A stretch of DNA of 64,000 nt from Palsa-872 sp036844615 (GCA_036844615.1 DAIUFK010000005.1:1-64000); one strand, 5' to 3'. Shown: positions 31,678 through 39,538, counted from the first letter of the stretch. The notes: a model not told the origin generated them from the sequence alone. Numbers and translations are program-made.

Positions 31678-32031
31678 CTAGTCCGCCTGTGGTGGTGTGC
31701 TCGGCCCCTTGCGCCGCGCGCGCCCTGCCACCATCCGAAGCTGGAGGAGGCGGGCGGCTCCAAATGCGAAGACGATGACCGCCCCGAGGATGAGGGCGAA
31801 GAGCAGCGCCACCGCGAGCGGTAGATTGCCCTCGAACATCAGGAACTTGATCTCGACGCTCTGCTGGTTCTGCAGGATGAAGACCAGGATCACCACCAGG
31901 GCCAAAAGGCCGATCACGATGGCGGTCCACGCGCCGCTCAGGCGGGTGCGCCGCTCCCCAGGAAGCGGTCCTTCCGCCTCTTTTTCGGGTACCGGAGCCG
32001 GTTCGTCCTTCGGTGTCTCAGCGATATTCAT
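31678..32031 (-). CDS. LapA (DUF1049) small membrane protein
   Basis: A 117-residue protein. A charged N-terminal tail is followed by two transmembrane helices (about 35-55 and 70-95) separated by QNQQSVEIKFLMFEGNLPLAVALL, the signature of LapA/DUF1049 proteins. In E. coli LapA is linked to lipopolysaccharide assembly, but distant homologues have no known role. It is transcribed with the third PAP2 gene and is divergent from pheA. Confidence 0.85.
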   Translation of the reverse strand: MNIAETPKDEPAPVPEKEAEGPLPGERRTRLSGAWTAIVIGLLALVVILVFILQNQQSVEIKFLMFEGNLPLAVALLFALILGAVIVFAFGAARLLQLRMVAGRARRKGPSTPPQAD

Positions 32032-32110
32032 GCCTGTATATCAAATAACGCCCAGCGGGGTCTGTTGACGCGGGAATGGCCCGATCACACTTGATCGGTA
32101 CCATTTCGCC

Positions 32111-32941
32111 ATGGCGACACGCGCGGAGTGGGCTCGTGTCGGCTACCAGGGTGAGCCTGGCGCCTACTCGGAAGAGGCTGCCCTGGCGATCCTGCCGGCC
32201 GCCACCACCGTCGGCTTCCCGACCTTCTCCCGCGCCTTCGACGCCGTCGCCGAGCGTGAGGTTGATGCCGCGGTGCTGCCGGTGGAGAACTCGCTGGGCG
32301 GCATCGTGCAGGAGGTCAATGACCTGCTGTGGGAGCGCCAAGGGCTTCGCATCAGCGGCGAGGTGATATTTCCAGTCCGCCACTGCCTGCTTGGACGCGG
32401 CGAGCCGGTGGTCAGGGCGCTGTCGCATCCTCAGGCGCTCCTGCAGTGCAGGCGTTTCCTGGAGGCCCGAAAGATCCAGGCGGTCACCTACCACGACACC
32501 GCGGGCGCCGCCAGGGCCGTGGCGGAGGGCATGGTGGTCGGCAGCGCGGCGATCGCGAGCGCGGCGGCGGGCCGGCGCTACGGATTGAAGATCCTTGCCG
32601 AGGGGATCCAGGACGACGACTCCAACCAGACTCGATTCCTGATCATCGACAGGGGTCCAGTCCAGCGCCCCGGCGCGGCGGGCCTCACGAAGGCCTCGCT
32701 CGCCTTCATCGGATCGCACAGGCCGGGCAGCCTTGTCACCGCCCTGCAGTGCCTTTCCGAGCGCGGCATCAACCTGACACGTCTCGACTCCCGGCCCATG
32801 CCAGACCGCCCTTGGCAGTACAGGTTTTACGTGGATTTCGAGGTCGACGATCCGGCGTCGGCGAACGCCGCTTTGGAGGCGCTCGCCAAAGAGACGACCG
32901 AGGTCAAGTTGTTCGGAACCTATCCCGCAGCGGGCGAATAG
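32111..32941 (+). CDS. pheA: Prephenate dehydratase
   Basis: A 276-residue monofunctional enzyme converting prephenate to phenylpyruvate in phenylalanine synthesis. The catalytic domain has GYQGEPGAYSEEAAL, VLPVENSLGGIVQEVNDLL, TYHDTAGAARAV and the SNQTRFLII segment (the catalytic Thr of TRF). A C-terminal ACT domain (KASLAFIGSHRPGSLVTALQ, then LTRLDSRPM) should bind phenylalanine for feedback control. There is no chorismate mutase domain. The gene is 17 bases ahead of ilvC, so the two are probably co-transcribed. Confidence 0.92.
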   Translation: MATRAEWARVGYQGEPGAYSEEAALAILPAATTVGFPTFSRAFDAVAEREVDAAVLPVENSLGGIVQEVNDLLWERQGLRISGEVIFPVRHCLLGRGEPVVRALSHPQALLQCRRFLEARKIQAVTYHDTAGAARAVAEGMVVGSAAIASAAAGRRYGLKILAEGIQDDDSNQTRFLIIDRGPVQRPGAAGLTKASLAFIGSHRPGSLVTALQCLSERGINLTRLDSRPMPDRPWQYRFYVDFEVDDPASANAALEALAKETTEVKLFGTYPAAGE

Positions 32942-32958
32942 GCGAGACTTTGCGCTTG

Positions 32959-34458
32959 ATGCCGTCCAAACAGCAGTCCAAACGCGTCCCCAACCTTTTC
33001 GATTCGAAGATCTTTTCGGTCGAGAGGATCGAGCTCGATGGAGTGGAGGAGAGTTTCCTACGCGGCGGCAGGAACCTGTTCCCCCTCCTGCCCAAAGCCC
33101 TTGCCGGCATCTCGCAGATCGGCGTCATCGGCTGGGGCTCGCAGGGCCCGGCCCAGGCCCAGAACCTCAAAGAGTCTCTTGCCGGGACCGCAGTGAAAGT
33201 GGCGGTCGGGCTGCGCAAAGGGTCCGAGTCGATGGCCGAGGCGAGGGCCGCCGGCTTCTCGGAGGCCGACGGCACGCTGGGTGAGATGTTCGAGGTCATC
33301 CGCAAATCCGACCTCGCGATCCTTCTCATCTCTGACGCCGCCCAGGCGCAACTCCACAAGAAGGTGTTCGAGGCGCTCAAGCCTGGCGCGACGCTGGGCC
33401 TCTCGCACGGCTTCCTGCTCGGGTACCTCGAAACCACCGGCGAGCGCTTTCCGGCGAACGTCAACGTCATCGCCGTATGCCCTAAGGGCATGGGGCCGTC
33501 GGTGCGAAGGCTGTACGAGCAGGGCAGAGAGGTGAACGGCGCGGGCATCAACACGAGCTTTGCCGTCGAGCAGGACCTCGACGGGCGAGCCACGGACGTC
33601 GCCCTCGCGTGGTCGGTGGCGCTCGGGGCGCCCTACACCTTCAGGACGACATTGAAATCGGAGGTGGTCTCCGACCTCTTCGGGGAGCGAAGCATCCTGC
33701 TCGGCGCGGTCCACGGGATCGTCGAGGCCCTCTATCAGCGGTACCTCGCTGAAGGCGCCAAGCCGGAGGATGCTTTCAACCGGGCGTGCGAATCGGTGAC
33801 GGGGCCGATCCGCGAGACGATCTCGCGACATGGGCTGGTCGGCCTTGACGAGCACCTCGATGCTGACGGCAGGCGCGACTTCCGCCGGGCCTACGACGCG
33901 ACCTACTCGTCGTTCAAGGGCGTGATGGCGGAAATCTACGACGAGGTCGCCTCAGGCAACGAGGTGAAGAGCGTGGTGATGGCTGCGAACCGCTTCGCGG
34001 AGTACCCGATGACGACCATCGAAGGCTCACCGATGTGGAAGGCAGGGGCGGAGGTGCGGCGGCGCCGCGGTCAGATCAAGACAGGTGTCGACGGATTCAC
34101 CGCCGGGACGTTCGCCGGCGCGATGATGGCGCAGGTCGACATCCTCGTGGAGCACGGCCACCCTTACTCGGAGATCGCCAACGAATCGATCATCGAAGCT
34201 GTCGACTCTTTGCTCCCTTACATGCACGCTCGAGGGGTCGCCTACATGGTGGACAACTGCTCGACCACCGCGCGGCTCGGAACGCGCAAGTGGGGGCCAC
34301 GCTTCCAGGCCATGCTGGAGCAGGTCACCTTTCCGGCGACCAAGGACCGCGCTGCGACGCCTGACGAGATGCCTGAAAACTTCCTGACGCACCCCGTCCA
34401 CGAGGTCCTCCACCGCCTGTCAGCGATGCGCCCTGCCGTCGACATAGCGGTTACCTAG
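32959..34458 (+). CDS. ilvC: Ketol-acid reductoisomerase, long plant-like form
   Basis: A 499-residue enzyme of branched-chain amino-acid synthesis: it isomerises and reduces acetolactate or acetohydroxybutyrate with NADPH and Mg2+. The Rossmann motif is IGVIGWGSQGPAQAQNL (about 53-69). The sequence follows plant chloroplast enzymes closely from memory: LGLSHGFLLGYLE, VIAVCPKGMGPSVRRLYEQG, GERSILLGAVHGIVEAL, HPYSEIANESIIEAVDSLLPYMHARG and MVDNCSTTARLGTRKWGPRF. Most bacteria have a 330-residue class I form or the differently duplicated E. coli class II form. The ATG at 32959 lies 17 bases after pheA. Its stop is interleaved with that of the convergent TPP gene in a single CTAG. Confidence 0.9.
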   Translation: MPSKQQSKRVPNLFDSKIFSVERIELDGVEESFLRGGRNLFPLLPKALAGISQIGVIGWGSQGPAQAQNLKESLAGTAVKVAVGLRKGSESMAEARAAGFSEADGTLGEMFEVIRKSDLAILLISDAAQAQLHKKVFEALKPGATLGLSHGFLLGYLETTGERFPANVNVIAVCPKGMGPSVRRLYEQGREVNGAGINTSFAVEQDLDGRATDVALAWSVALGAPYTFRTTLKSEVVSDLFGERSILLGAVHGIVEALYQRYLAEGAKPEDAFNRACESVTGPIRETISRHGLVGLDEHLDADGRRDFRRAYDATYSSFKGVMAEIYDEVASGNEVKSVVMAANRFAEYPMTTIEGSPMWKAGAEVRRRRGQIKTGVDGFTAGTFAGAMMAQVDILVEHGHPYSEIANESIIEAVDSLLPYMHARGVAYMVDNCSTTARLGTRKWGPRFQAMLEQVTFPATKDRAATPDEMPENFLTHPVHEVLHRLSAMRPAVDIAVT

Positions 34459-36224
34459 AGATAGGTGTCCGTCGTCAGGTTGTACAGCCTCGGGTTCAGG
34501 CCTATCACCTGGTCGGCGTCGATAGGGACGTCCACGAGGATTGACCGGCCCTTGCTTGCGTAGCAGGCGTCAAGGATCTCGTCCAGGTTGCCGAGGTCCG
34601 GCCGCAGCCGGTAGCCGTCCCACCCGTGCGCCTTGGCGGCGGCGACGAAATCGATTGGCGCGAGCTTGCCGTGGTAGCGGCCCTTGTCCACGTCGGGGAT
34701 GACCACCTCCAGGCCCTTGTCGACGATCGCGTAAGTCCCGTTGTTCACGATGAACAGGTTCATGCCGATATTCGCCGCCTCGGCGAGCCCGCCGCCGTAA
34801 AGCCTCCAGCAGCCGTCACCCGAGAAGACAAAGGTGTGCAGGCTCGGATCGGCCGCCCTGGCGCCGACGCCAAGCCCGAAGGCGCCTCCCATCGCGGAGC
34901 CGTCGTGGACGGTGTGGAACGGTATCGACTGGTGCGGCCGCTGCGTGACGTACTGGCGGTCCTTGTAAGCGGTGCAGACGTCGTCGAAGCCGATGCTGTG
35001 AGGGCGCCACGATCGATAGAGCTCGCCGTAGAAGTCGAAGGCGTCGACGCACCCCTTCCTCACCTCGCGTGAGATCGTCCGTGTGTTGAGATCGCGCGGC
35101 AGGTCCACCCTGGGCCGCTCCCCAACTTTGCCCTTGAGCCTTGGAAGGACCTCCTGGAGCGTCTTCTCGATGTCACCGCGCACTACCCGGTAATCGCCTT
35201 TGACGCGGTGCCTGAAGTCCCCGTCCTTGTGGCCGTAAGGCTCGTTCCAGGCGGTGAAATGCCACACGTGCCCTGCCGGGATCGGGCTGAGGTTCAGCGA
35301 ATACTCGCCCGAGTCGAAGCCGAGGCTGATGACTATGTCGTCGGCATTGATGCTGCGCCAGAGCTTCATCGCCTCGTCGTTGCCGCCGAAAGAGATGTAG
35401 CCGTAGCCGTATGGGTTGTCTCGCGAAACCGCGTTGGCGCCGTTCACCGACCAGACGGTGGGCGCGCTCAGGAGCTCCGACAGCTCGGTGGTGAGCGTCG
35501 TGATGCCGGGGCATCGCGCCGCCTCGGCGCCGACATAGATGATCACCCGGCGTCCCTGGATGAGACCCGGCAGCTCGTGGACGAAGCGGTCGGCGTCGAC
35601 CTTGTCGAACGTGCGCTGTCGCTCGACCTTGGGCACGTCGACCTGCACCTGTTGCGACAGGATGTCAGGGTGGAAGGCGATCGCCACAGGCTTCGATTCC
35701 GCCAGGATCGCCTGGGCCTGCTCGAGCTGCGCCTGCAGCTTTGTGATGTCCTCTATCACGAGGCACGCATCGCCAAGCTCCGCCCGCAACTGGGGAATCA
35801 CGTTCATCCCGTGCTCCGAAACGTCCTGCAGCGGCGAGAGGCCGATGGAGAGCGTGGAGTTGAGGGCGATCACGTAAACGGCAGGGATGTTGTGCAGCTT
35901 GGCGTCGGTGATGCCGCTCGACCCGAGCTTGGTCGCCGCCCCCGTCGTGGTGAGACAGCCCGCGATGCGGCCCGACGCGAGGTAGTACCCGAGCGGGACG
36001 AAGCCTGCGACGTACTCCCCCATGGTCTGCATGCGAGGCGTCCCGTCACCGATCTGCTCGAGGCCGAGGAGCGGCTCGAGGTGCTTGGCGACGTGGATCA
36101 GGCCGCCGCCGTTCACGCCTGAGAAGAAATCGATTCCCCACTTTCGCAGCGTGTCGATGAGGGCGAAGTTTCCGCTGGTTCGTTCCAGCGCGACGTCGGT
36201 CCGGCGACCTGTGGCGGTGCTCAC
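34455..36224 (-). CDS. Thiamine-diphosphate enzyme of the acetolactate synthase/decarboxylase superfamily
   Basis: A 589-residue three-domain TPP enzyme. The N-terminal PYR domain contains GIDFFSGVNGGGLIHVAKHL and MGEYVAGFVPLGYYLASG, which includes the Glu that activates TPP. The C-terminal domain has the GDG...NN cofactor motif in VFSGDGCWRLYGGGLAEAAN and LFIVNNGTYA. The GTG at 36224 is fixed by AAGGAG 7 bases upstream. It follows leuA by 26 bases on the same strand. It could be a divergent acetohydroxyacid synthase large subunit or a keto-acid decarboxylase; the PYR and middle domains are unlike ordinary IlvB, and no small subunit gene is in the window. Confidence 0.82.
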   Translation of the reverse strand: MSTATGRRTDVALERTSGNFALIDTLRKWGIDFFSGVNGGGLIHVAKHLEPLLGLEQIGDGTPRMQTMGEYVAGFVPLGYYLASGRIAGCLTTTGAATKLGSSGITDAKLHNIPAVYVIALNSTLSIGLSPLQDVSEHGMNVIPQLRAELGDACLVIEDITKLQAQLEQAQAILAESKPVAIAFHPDILSQQVQVDVPKVERQRTFDKVDADRFVHELPGLIQGRRVIIYVGAEAARCPGITTLTTELSELLSAPTVWSVNGANAVSRDNPYGYGYISFGGNDEAMKLWRSINADDIVISLGFDSGEYSLNLSPIPAGHVWHFTAWNEPYGHKDGDFRHRVKGDYRVVRGDIEKTLQEVLPRLKGKVGERPRVDLPRDLNTRTISREVRKGCVDAFDFYGELYRSWRPHSIGFDDVCTAYKDRQYVTQRPHQSIPFHTVHDGSAMGGAFGLGVGARAADPSLHTFVFSGDGCWRLYGGGLAEAANIGMNLFIVNNGTYAIVDKGLEVVIPDVDKGRYHGKLAPIDFVAAAKAHGWDGYRLRPDLGNLDEILDACYASKGRSILVDVPIDADQVIGLNPRLYNLTTDTYL

Positions 36225-36250
36225 TGGTTTTCTCCTTGCTGCTCTGGTCT

Positions 36251-37972
36251 TCAAACTTTTTGACGGGTGGACCCGAGGACCTCGGGCGCGTTGCCCGCTC
36301 GCGTGGGAAGCCTGTTGGCTGCGCTGACGACAGCTCTCAGAGACGCGGTGAGGATGTTGGAGTGGAGGCCCACCCCCCACACCGCCGCACCCTTGTCGCC
36401 GGCCGCCTCGATGTATGCGACAGCTGTCGCGTCGGAGCCGGCGCCTACCGCGTGCTCGACGTAGTCGACGACCTGCAGGGCGATGCCGCACTCTCGGTCC
36501 AGCGCATCGGTCAGTGCGGCGATGGGACCGTTGCCGCTGCCGACGATTGTTCGCTGAGCGCCTCCGGCTCGAATCACAGCCTGCAGCCTCGTGCGGTCGG
36601 CACCAGTTCCCGCGTGGTCGCTGGTGTCGGTCTCAACCAGCTCGAGGACCGCTTTGGGGGCGAGATAGGTGACCTCGAACGCCCGCCATATCTCCTCCGG
36701 GGTGATCTCCTTGCCCGTGGTGTCGGTGATGCCCTGGATCACCTTCATGAACTCGATCTGCAGCCTTCTCGGCAGGTCGAGGTGGTAGTCGTTCTTGAGG
36801 ATGTAGGCGACGCCGCCCTTTCCTGATTGGCTGTTGACCCGAATGATCGCCTCGTAGGTGCGGCCTACGTCGTGGGGATCGATGGGGAGATAGGGCACCT
36901 CCCACACCTCCCCCTTGGATGCGGCCAGCGCCTCCATGCCTTTCTTTATCGCGTCCTGGTGCGAGCCGGAAAAGGCTGTGTACACGAGGTCGCCCACATA
37001 TGGATGACGCGGGTGGATCGGCAGCTGGTTGCATGCCTCCACGACCCGGCGGAGGTCGTCGATGTTGGAGATGTCGAGCTCAGGCTCGACGCCCTGGCTG
37101 AACAGGTTCAGCGCGAGCGTGATCACATCCACGTTGCCTGTTCGCTCGCCGTTGCCGAACAGCGTGCCCTCGACACGTTCCGCCCCGGCCATCAGGGCAA
37201 GCTCCGTCGCCGCGACGGCGGACCCTCTGTCGTTGTGGGGATGCACGCTCAGGACGAAGCTGTCCCGCCTCTTGATGTTGCGGTGGCACCACTCGATCTG
37301 GTCGGCATAGATGTTCGGGGTGCTCATCTCGACGGTCGCCGGCAGGTTGAGGATCATCTTCTGCTGGGGGGTCGGCTGCCAGACGTCGATGACTGCCTCC
37401 GAGATCTCCTTGGCGAAGTCGAGCTCGGTACCTGTGAAGCTCTCAGGCGAATATTCGAAAACGAACTCTGTCGAGCGGTGGTCCGAGGCCAGCCGCTTGA
37501 TCAGCTCGGCGCCGCGGACGGCGATCGCCACGATGCCTTCCCTGTCCAGGCCGAACACCACGCGGCGCTGCAGCGCAGAGGTCGAGTTGTAAAGGTGGAC
37601 GATGGCCCGTCGCGCGCCGGCGACGCTCTCGAAAGTTCGCTCGATCAGCTCGTCCCTCGACTGCGTGAGGACCTGGATGGTGACGTCCTCGGGGATCAGG
37701 CTCTCCTCGATCAGCATTCGCACGAAGTCGAAATCGGGCTGTGAAGACGACGGAAAGCCGACCTCGATCTCCTTGAAGCCCATCTTCACGAGGACGTCGA
37801 ACAGGCGGCGCTTGCGGGTCACGTCCATCGGGTCGATCAAGGCCTGGTTGCCGTCGCGCAGGTCGACGCTGCACCACGCGGGCGCCGCGGTGATGGTGTT
37901 CCCCGGCCACCGGCGGTCGGGCAGGTCGACAGGCGTGAAGGGCAGGTACTTTCGGATCGGCATTCGCTTCAT
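36251..37972 (-). CDS. leuA: 2-isopropylmalate synthase, long form
   Basis: A 573-residue enzyme that condenses acetyl-CoA with 2-oxoisovalerate, the first step of leucine synthesis. The DRE-TIM domain has SVDLRDGNQALIDPM, IEVGFPSSSQPDFDF, LSVHPHNDRGSAVAATELAL and the GNGERTGNVDVITLALN motif. The C-terminal LeuA allosteric domain (from about 430, with GSGNGPIAALTDAL and VGLHSNILTASLRAV) binds leucine. The length and APAWCSVDLRDGNQ match the actinobacterial type. Two ATGs, 37972 and 37963, are possible. It is preceded by a Leu-rich leader and a terminator and followed by the TPP gene. Confidence 0.93.
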   Translation of the reverse strand: MKRMPIRKYLPFTPVDLPDRRWPGNTITAAPAWCSVDLRDGNQALIDPMDVTRKRRLFDVLVKMGFKEIEVGFPSSSQPDFDFVRMLIEESLIPEDVTIQVLTQSRDELIERTFESVAGARRAIVHLYNSTSALQRRVVFGLDREGIVAIAVRGAELIKRLASDHRSTEFVFEYSPESFTGTELDFAKEISEAVIDVWQPTPQQKMILNLPATVEMSTPNIYADQIEWCHRNIKRRDSFVLSVHPHNDRGSAVAATELALMAGAERVEGTLFGNGERTGNVDVITLALNLFSQGVEPELDISNIDDLRRVVEACNQLPIHPRHPYVGDLVYTAFSGSHQDAIKKGMEALAASKGEVWEVPYLPIDPHDVGRTYEAIIRVNSQSGKGGVAYILKNDYHLDLPRRLQIEFMKVIQGITDTTGKEITPEEIWRAFEVTYLAPKAVLELVETDTSDHAGTGADRTRLQAVIRAGGAQRTIVGSGNGPIAALTDALDRECGIALQVVDYVEHAVGAGSDATAVAYIEAAGDKGAAVWGVGLHSNILTASLRAVVSAANRLPTRAGNAPEVLGSTRQKV

Positions 37973-38030
37973 CTGGCTTCTTGGGTTCCTCTTGTCTGAT
38001 TTCTGTCTGGTTTCTGGACTTTCCGGGGGG

Positions 38031-38070
38031 GAAAATCAAAGACCTCCTGGGTCACCGGACGCAGGAGGTC
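38031..38070 (-). terminator. Terminator in the leuA leader
   Basis: Perfect 9-base stem 38062-38070 with 38041-38049 (GACCTCCTG/CAGGAGGTC on the minus strand), then TTTGATTTT. It stands 68 bases before leuA and after the leader ORF, so it would stop transcription before leuA unless prevented. Confidence 0.78.
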
Positions 38071-38097
38071 TCGCGAGCACCCGGCGGGGGCGCTCGC
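38066..38097 (-). promoter_or_regulatory. Protector hairpin and alternative pairing of the leuA attenuator
   Basis: Directly after the leader stop codon, GCGAGC (38092-38097) pairs with GCTCGC (38073-38078), and an inner CCC/GGG strengthens the stem. The right half of this hairpin can instead pair with the start of the terminator: GGGT (38079-38082) with ACCT (38066-38069), plus CT with AG. So the first hairpin protects, and its disruption by a ribosome stalled on the Leu codons would free the strand that blocks the terminator. The antiterminator is weaker than in cimA and needs folding calculations. Confidence 0.55.
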
Positions 38098-38139
38098 CTA
38101 CGTAAGGAGCAGCTGGCCGGCTACGGAAGCCAAGCTCAT
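38098..38139 (-). CDS. Leucine-rich leader peptide of leuA (candidate)
   Basis: A 13-codon ORF with ATG at 38139 and TAG at 38098-38100. The peptide is MSLASVAGQLLLT: three consecutive Leu codons (CTG CTC CTT) just before the end, plus one earlier Leu. AGGCGG a few bases upstream can serve as a ribosome-binding site. The stop is followed at once by a hairpin and then by the terminator ahead of leuA. Leu-run leader peptides are the textbook sign of leucine attenuation; here the inference rests on position, codon content and RNA structure together. Confidence 0.75.
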   Translation of the reverse strand: MSLASVAGQLLLT

Positions 38140-38208
38140 GGTCCGCCTATGTTGCCTGTAAGGGCACCCGCTTGTCCAGTCGCTCAGTCACAAGAGCCCT
38201 GGCTCGGT

Positions 38209-38436
38209 TCAGTCTGCGAGCACCATGCAGGTGGTGGTTTTCAGGACCCCGTCGATCTCCTGGACGCCGGCGAGGATCGCCCTCAGCTCTGCGAGGTCCT
38301 TGGCCTGGATCGAGGCGACGATGTCGTAGTCGCCGGTGATGGCGTCGGCGGCCTGGACCCCTGCGACGTCGCGGATCGTTTTGGTCAGGGCAAGGGACTG
38401 GCCGTGCATTGCGTTGATGAACATGTAAGCCCTCAT
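38209..38436 (-). CDS. Stand-alone Lrp/AsnC ligand-binding (RAM) domain protein
   Basis: A 75-residue protein equal to the effector domain of Lrp/AsnC regulators without the DNA-binding helix-turn-helix. It has the beta-alpha-beta-beta-alpha-beta pattern and the recognisable ITGDYDIVASIQAKDLAELRAIL stretch and a C-terminal KTTTCMVL strand. Such domains bind amino acids and assemble as rings. It is encoded 69 bases upstream of the leuA leader on the same strand, so it may share the leuA promoter or sense the same pathway, but that is inference. Confidence 0.88.
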   Translation of the reverse strand: MRAYMFINAMHGQSLALTKTIRDVAGVQAADAITGDYDIVASIQAKDLAELRAILAGVQEIDGVLKTTTCMVLAD

Positions 38437-38501
38437 GCGACGCTCCTGCGCCTATTTAACCATGCGCCCTGCGCGCGCCTATTGATTGCGCCCGGCGAGG
38501 C

Positions 38502-38900
38502 TCAGAAGTCACGACGGCCGAGGAAGTGGGTAAGCACCTGCGGTCGCGAAAGCTCGTAGGCAGCGATCCGGTGGCCGCCCGGAGTCGTGAACGAGCAGCA
38601 GGGCCCCATCGGGATCTCCAGCGTTTGGGCCTTCTTCCAGCCTCGAGCCTTCAGGTCGCGCATGGCCGCCTTGAGGTCGTCGACCCTGTAGATCAGGATC
38701 GGCCGTTCGCCCTCCAGGTGGTCAGTCAGCAGGACGTGAGGCGGCCCTTGCGTCAGGCGGAGCATGGCGACGCGGGCGCCCATCCCCTCGATGGCGAATC
38801 CGACCTCAGCTCCCAGGACCTGGGTGAAGTATTCGAGATCCGCGCCGACGTCCTTGCTTGGCGTGTAGAGATAGTCGAGCTGGAGGAATGGGCCGCTCAA
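38502..38900 (-). CDS. VOC-family (glyoxalase-like) protein
   Basis: A 132-residue protein of one glyoxalase/bleomycin-resistance module pair: LQLDYLYTPSKDVGADLEYFTQVLGAEVGFAI, RVAMLRLTQGPPHVLLTDHL, ILIYRVDDLKAAMRDLKARGW, CCSFTTPGGHRIAAYELSRP. The specific reaction is unknown. Its ATG overlaps the stop of the permuted-papain gene upstream by 4 bases, so the two form an operon. Confidence 0.85.
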   Translation of the reverse strand: MSGPFLQLDYLYTPSKDVGADLEYFTQVLGAEVGFAIEGMGARVAMLRLTQGPPHVLLTDHLEGERPILIYRVDDLKAAMRDLKARGWKKAQTLEIPMGPCCSFTTPGGHRIAAYELSRPQVLTHFLGRRDF

Positions 38901-39439
38901 GCCGAGGGCCGCACGCCGTAGATCTTTGCCAGGTGGGCGGGTAGGGTCAGGTCCGCGTCGGCGTCCCGAAGCAGGCCTCCCTTCTGCAGGGCGCGCACCA
39001 CCAGGCCCGAGCAGATCTGGTGGTTCCTGCGCATCAACCTGAGGTGCAAACCGAACAGCAGGTAAATGGCGCTTCCAGCGAGGGCAAGGAATCCGAACGC
39101 CTGCCCGACCTGCGCATTTGCATAGTCGACAGCGCGCTTTCGCCCTTCGGGCGGGAACTCATCGCCGAGCCTCACCAGGTGGTATTCCTTGGTTTCGTAT
39201 TTCGCAATCGGGCTTCGCGTGACTCCAAAACTTTCAGCCTCCACCAGGGCGCCACCCTCATCGACCACCACAGCGCAATGGGTCCAATGGGCATAGATGG
39301 AATCGGGGCCGCGAAAGCGGATCTCCTGGGCGAGCCTGATCATTGCAGCGATCGGCCGGAACCGGTGCGTCAGGATGAAGTCGCCGGGGTCGAAGTGGGT
39401 GGCCTGCTCACCCGGACCGTACCTTTCGACTTTGGCCAC
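38897..39439 (-). CDS. Permuted papain-like (NlpC/P60-type, YiiX-like) hydrolase
   Basis: A 180-residue protein. The order of catalytic groups is permuted: His in YAHWTHCAVVVDEGG (about residue 54) comes before Cys in RNHQICSGLVVRALQKGG (about 144), as in the YaeF/YiiX group of amidase or peptidase-like proteins. One hydrophobic segment (FGFLALAGSAIYLLFGL) precedes the Cys. Possible substrates are amide or acyl bonds in lipids or cell-wall peptides. It is the upstream partner of the VOC gene. Confidence 0.75.
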   Translation of the reverse strand: MAKVERYGPGEQATHFDPGDFILTHRFRPIAAMIRLAQEIRFRGPDSIYAHWTHCAVVVDEGGALVEAESFGVTRSPIAKYETKEYHLVRLGDEFPPEGRKRAVDYANAQVGQAFGFLALAGSAIYLLFGLHLRLMRRNHQICSGLVVRALQKGGLLRDADADLTLPAHLAKIYGVRPSA

Positions 39440-39477
39440 GATCTCACCCTAGGGCATGAGACAGGCGGGGCACCACC

Positions 39478-39519
39478 AACAAAAAGAGGGCGCCCGACGC
39501 AGGTTGCGTCTGGGCGCCC
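39478..39519 (-). terminator. Intrinsic terminator of the carbonic anhydrase gene
   Basis: A 14-base stem with one bulged A (39488-39501 with 39505-39519) around a very short loop; on the minus strand it is followed by TCTTTTTG. The distal stem GGGCGCCC is itself palindromic. It is well placed 20 bases after the carbonic anhydrase stop. Confidence 0.85.
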
Positions 39520-39538
39520 AAATGGCACTTGCTAAGAG

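Noticed and set aside
32329..32958. Upstream extension of the ilvC reading frame
   Set aside because: It is pheA read in another frame; the KARI homology starts after the ATG at 32959.
38041..38100. A T-box riboswitch for leuA or cimA
   Set aside because: No T-box consensus (the UGGGUGGNACCGCG bulge) and no specifier stem is visible in either leader; short amino-acid-rich ORFs explain the layout better.
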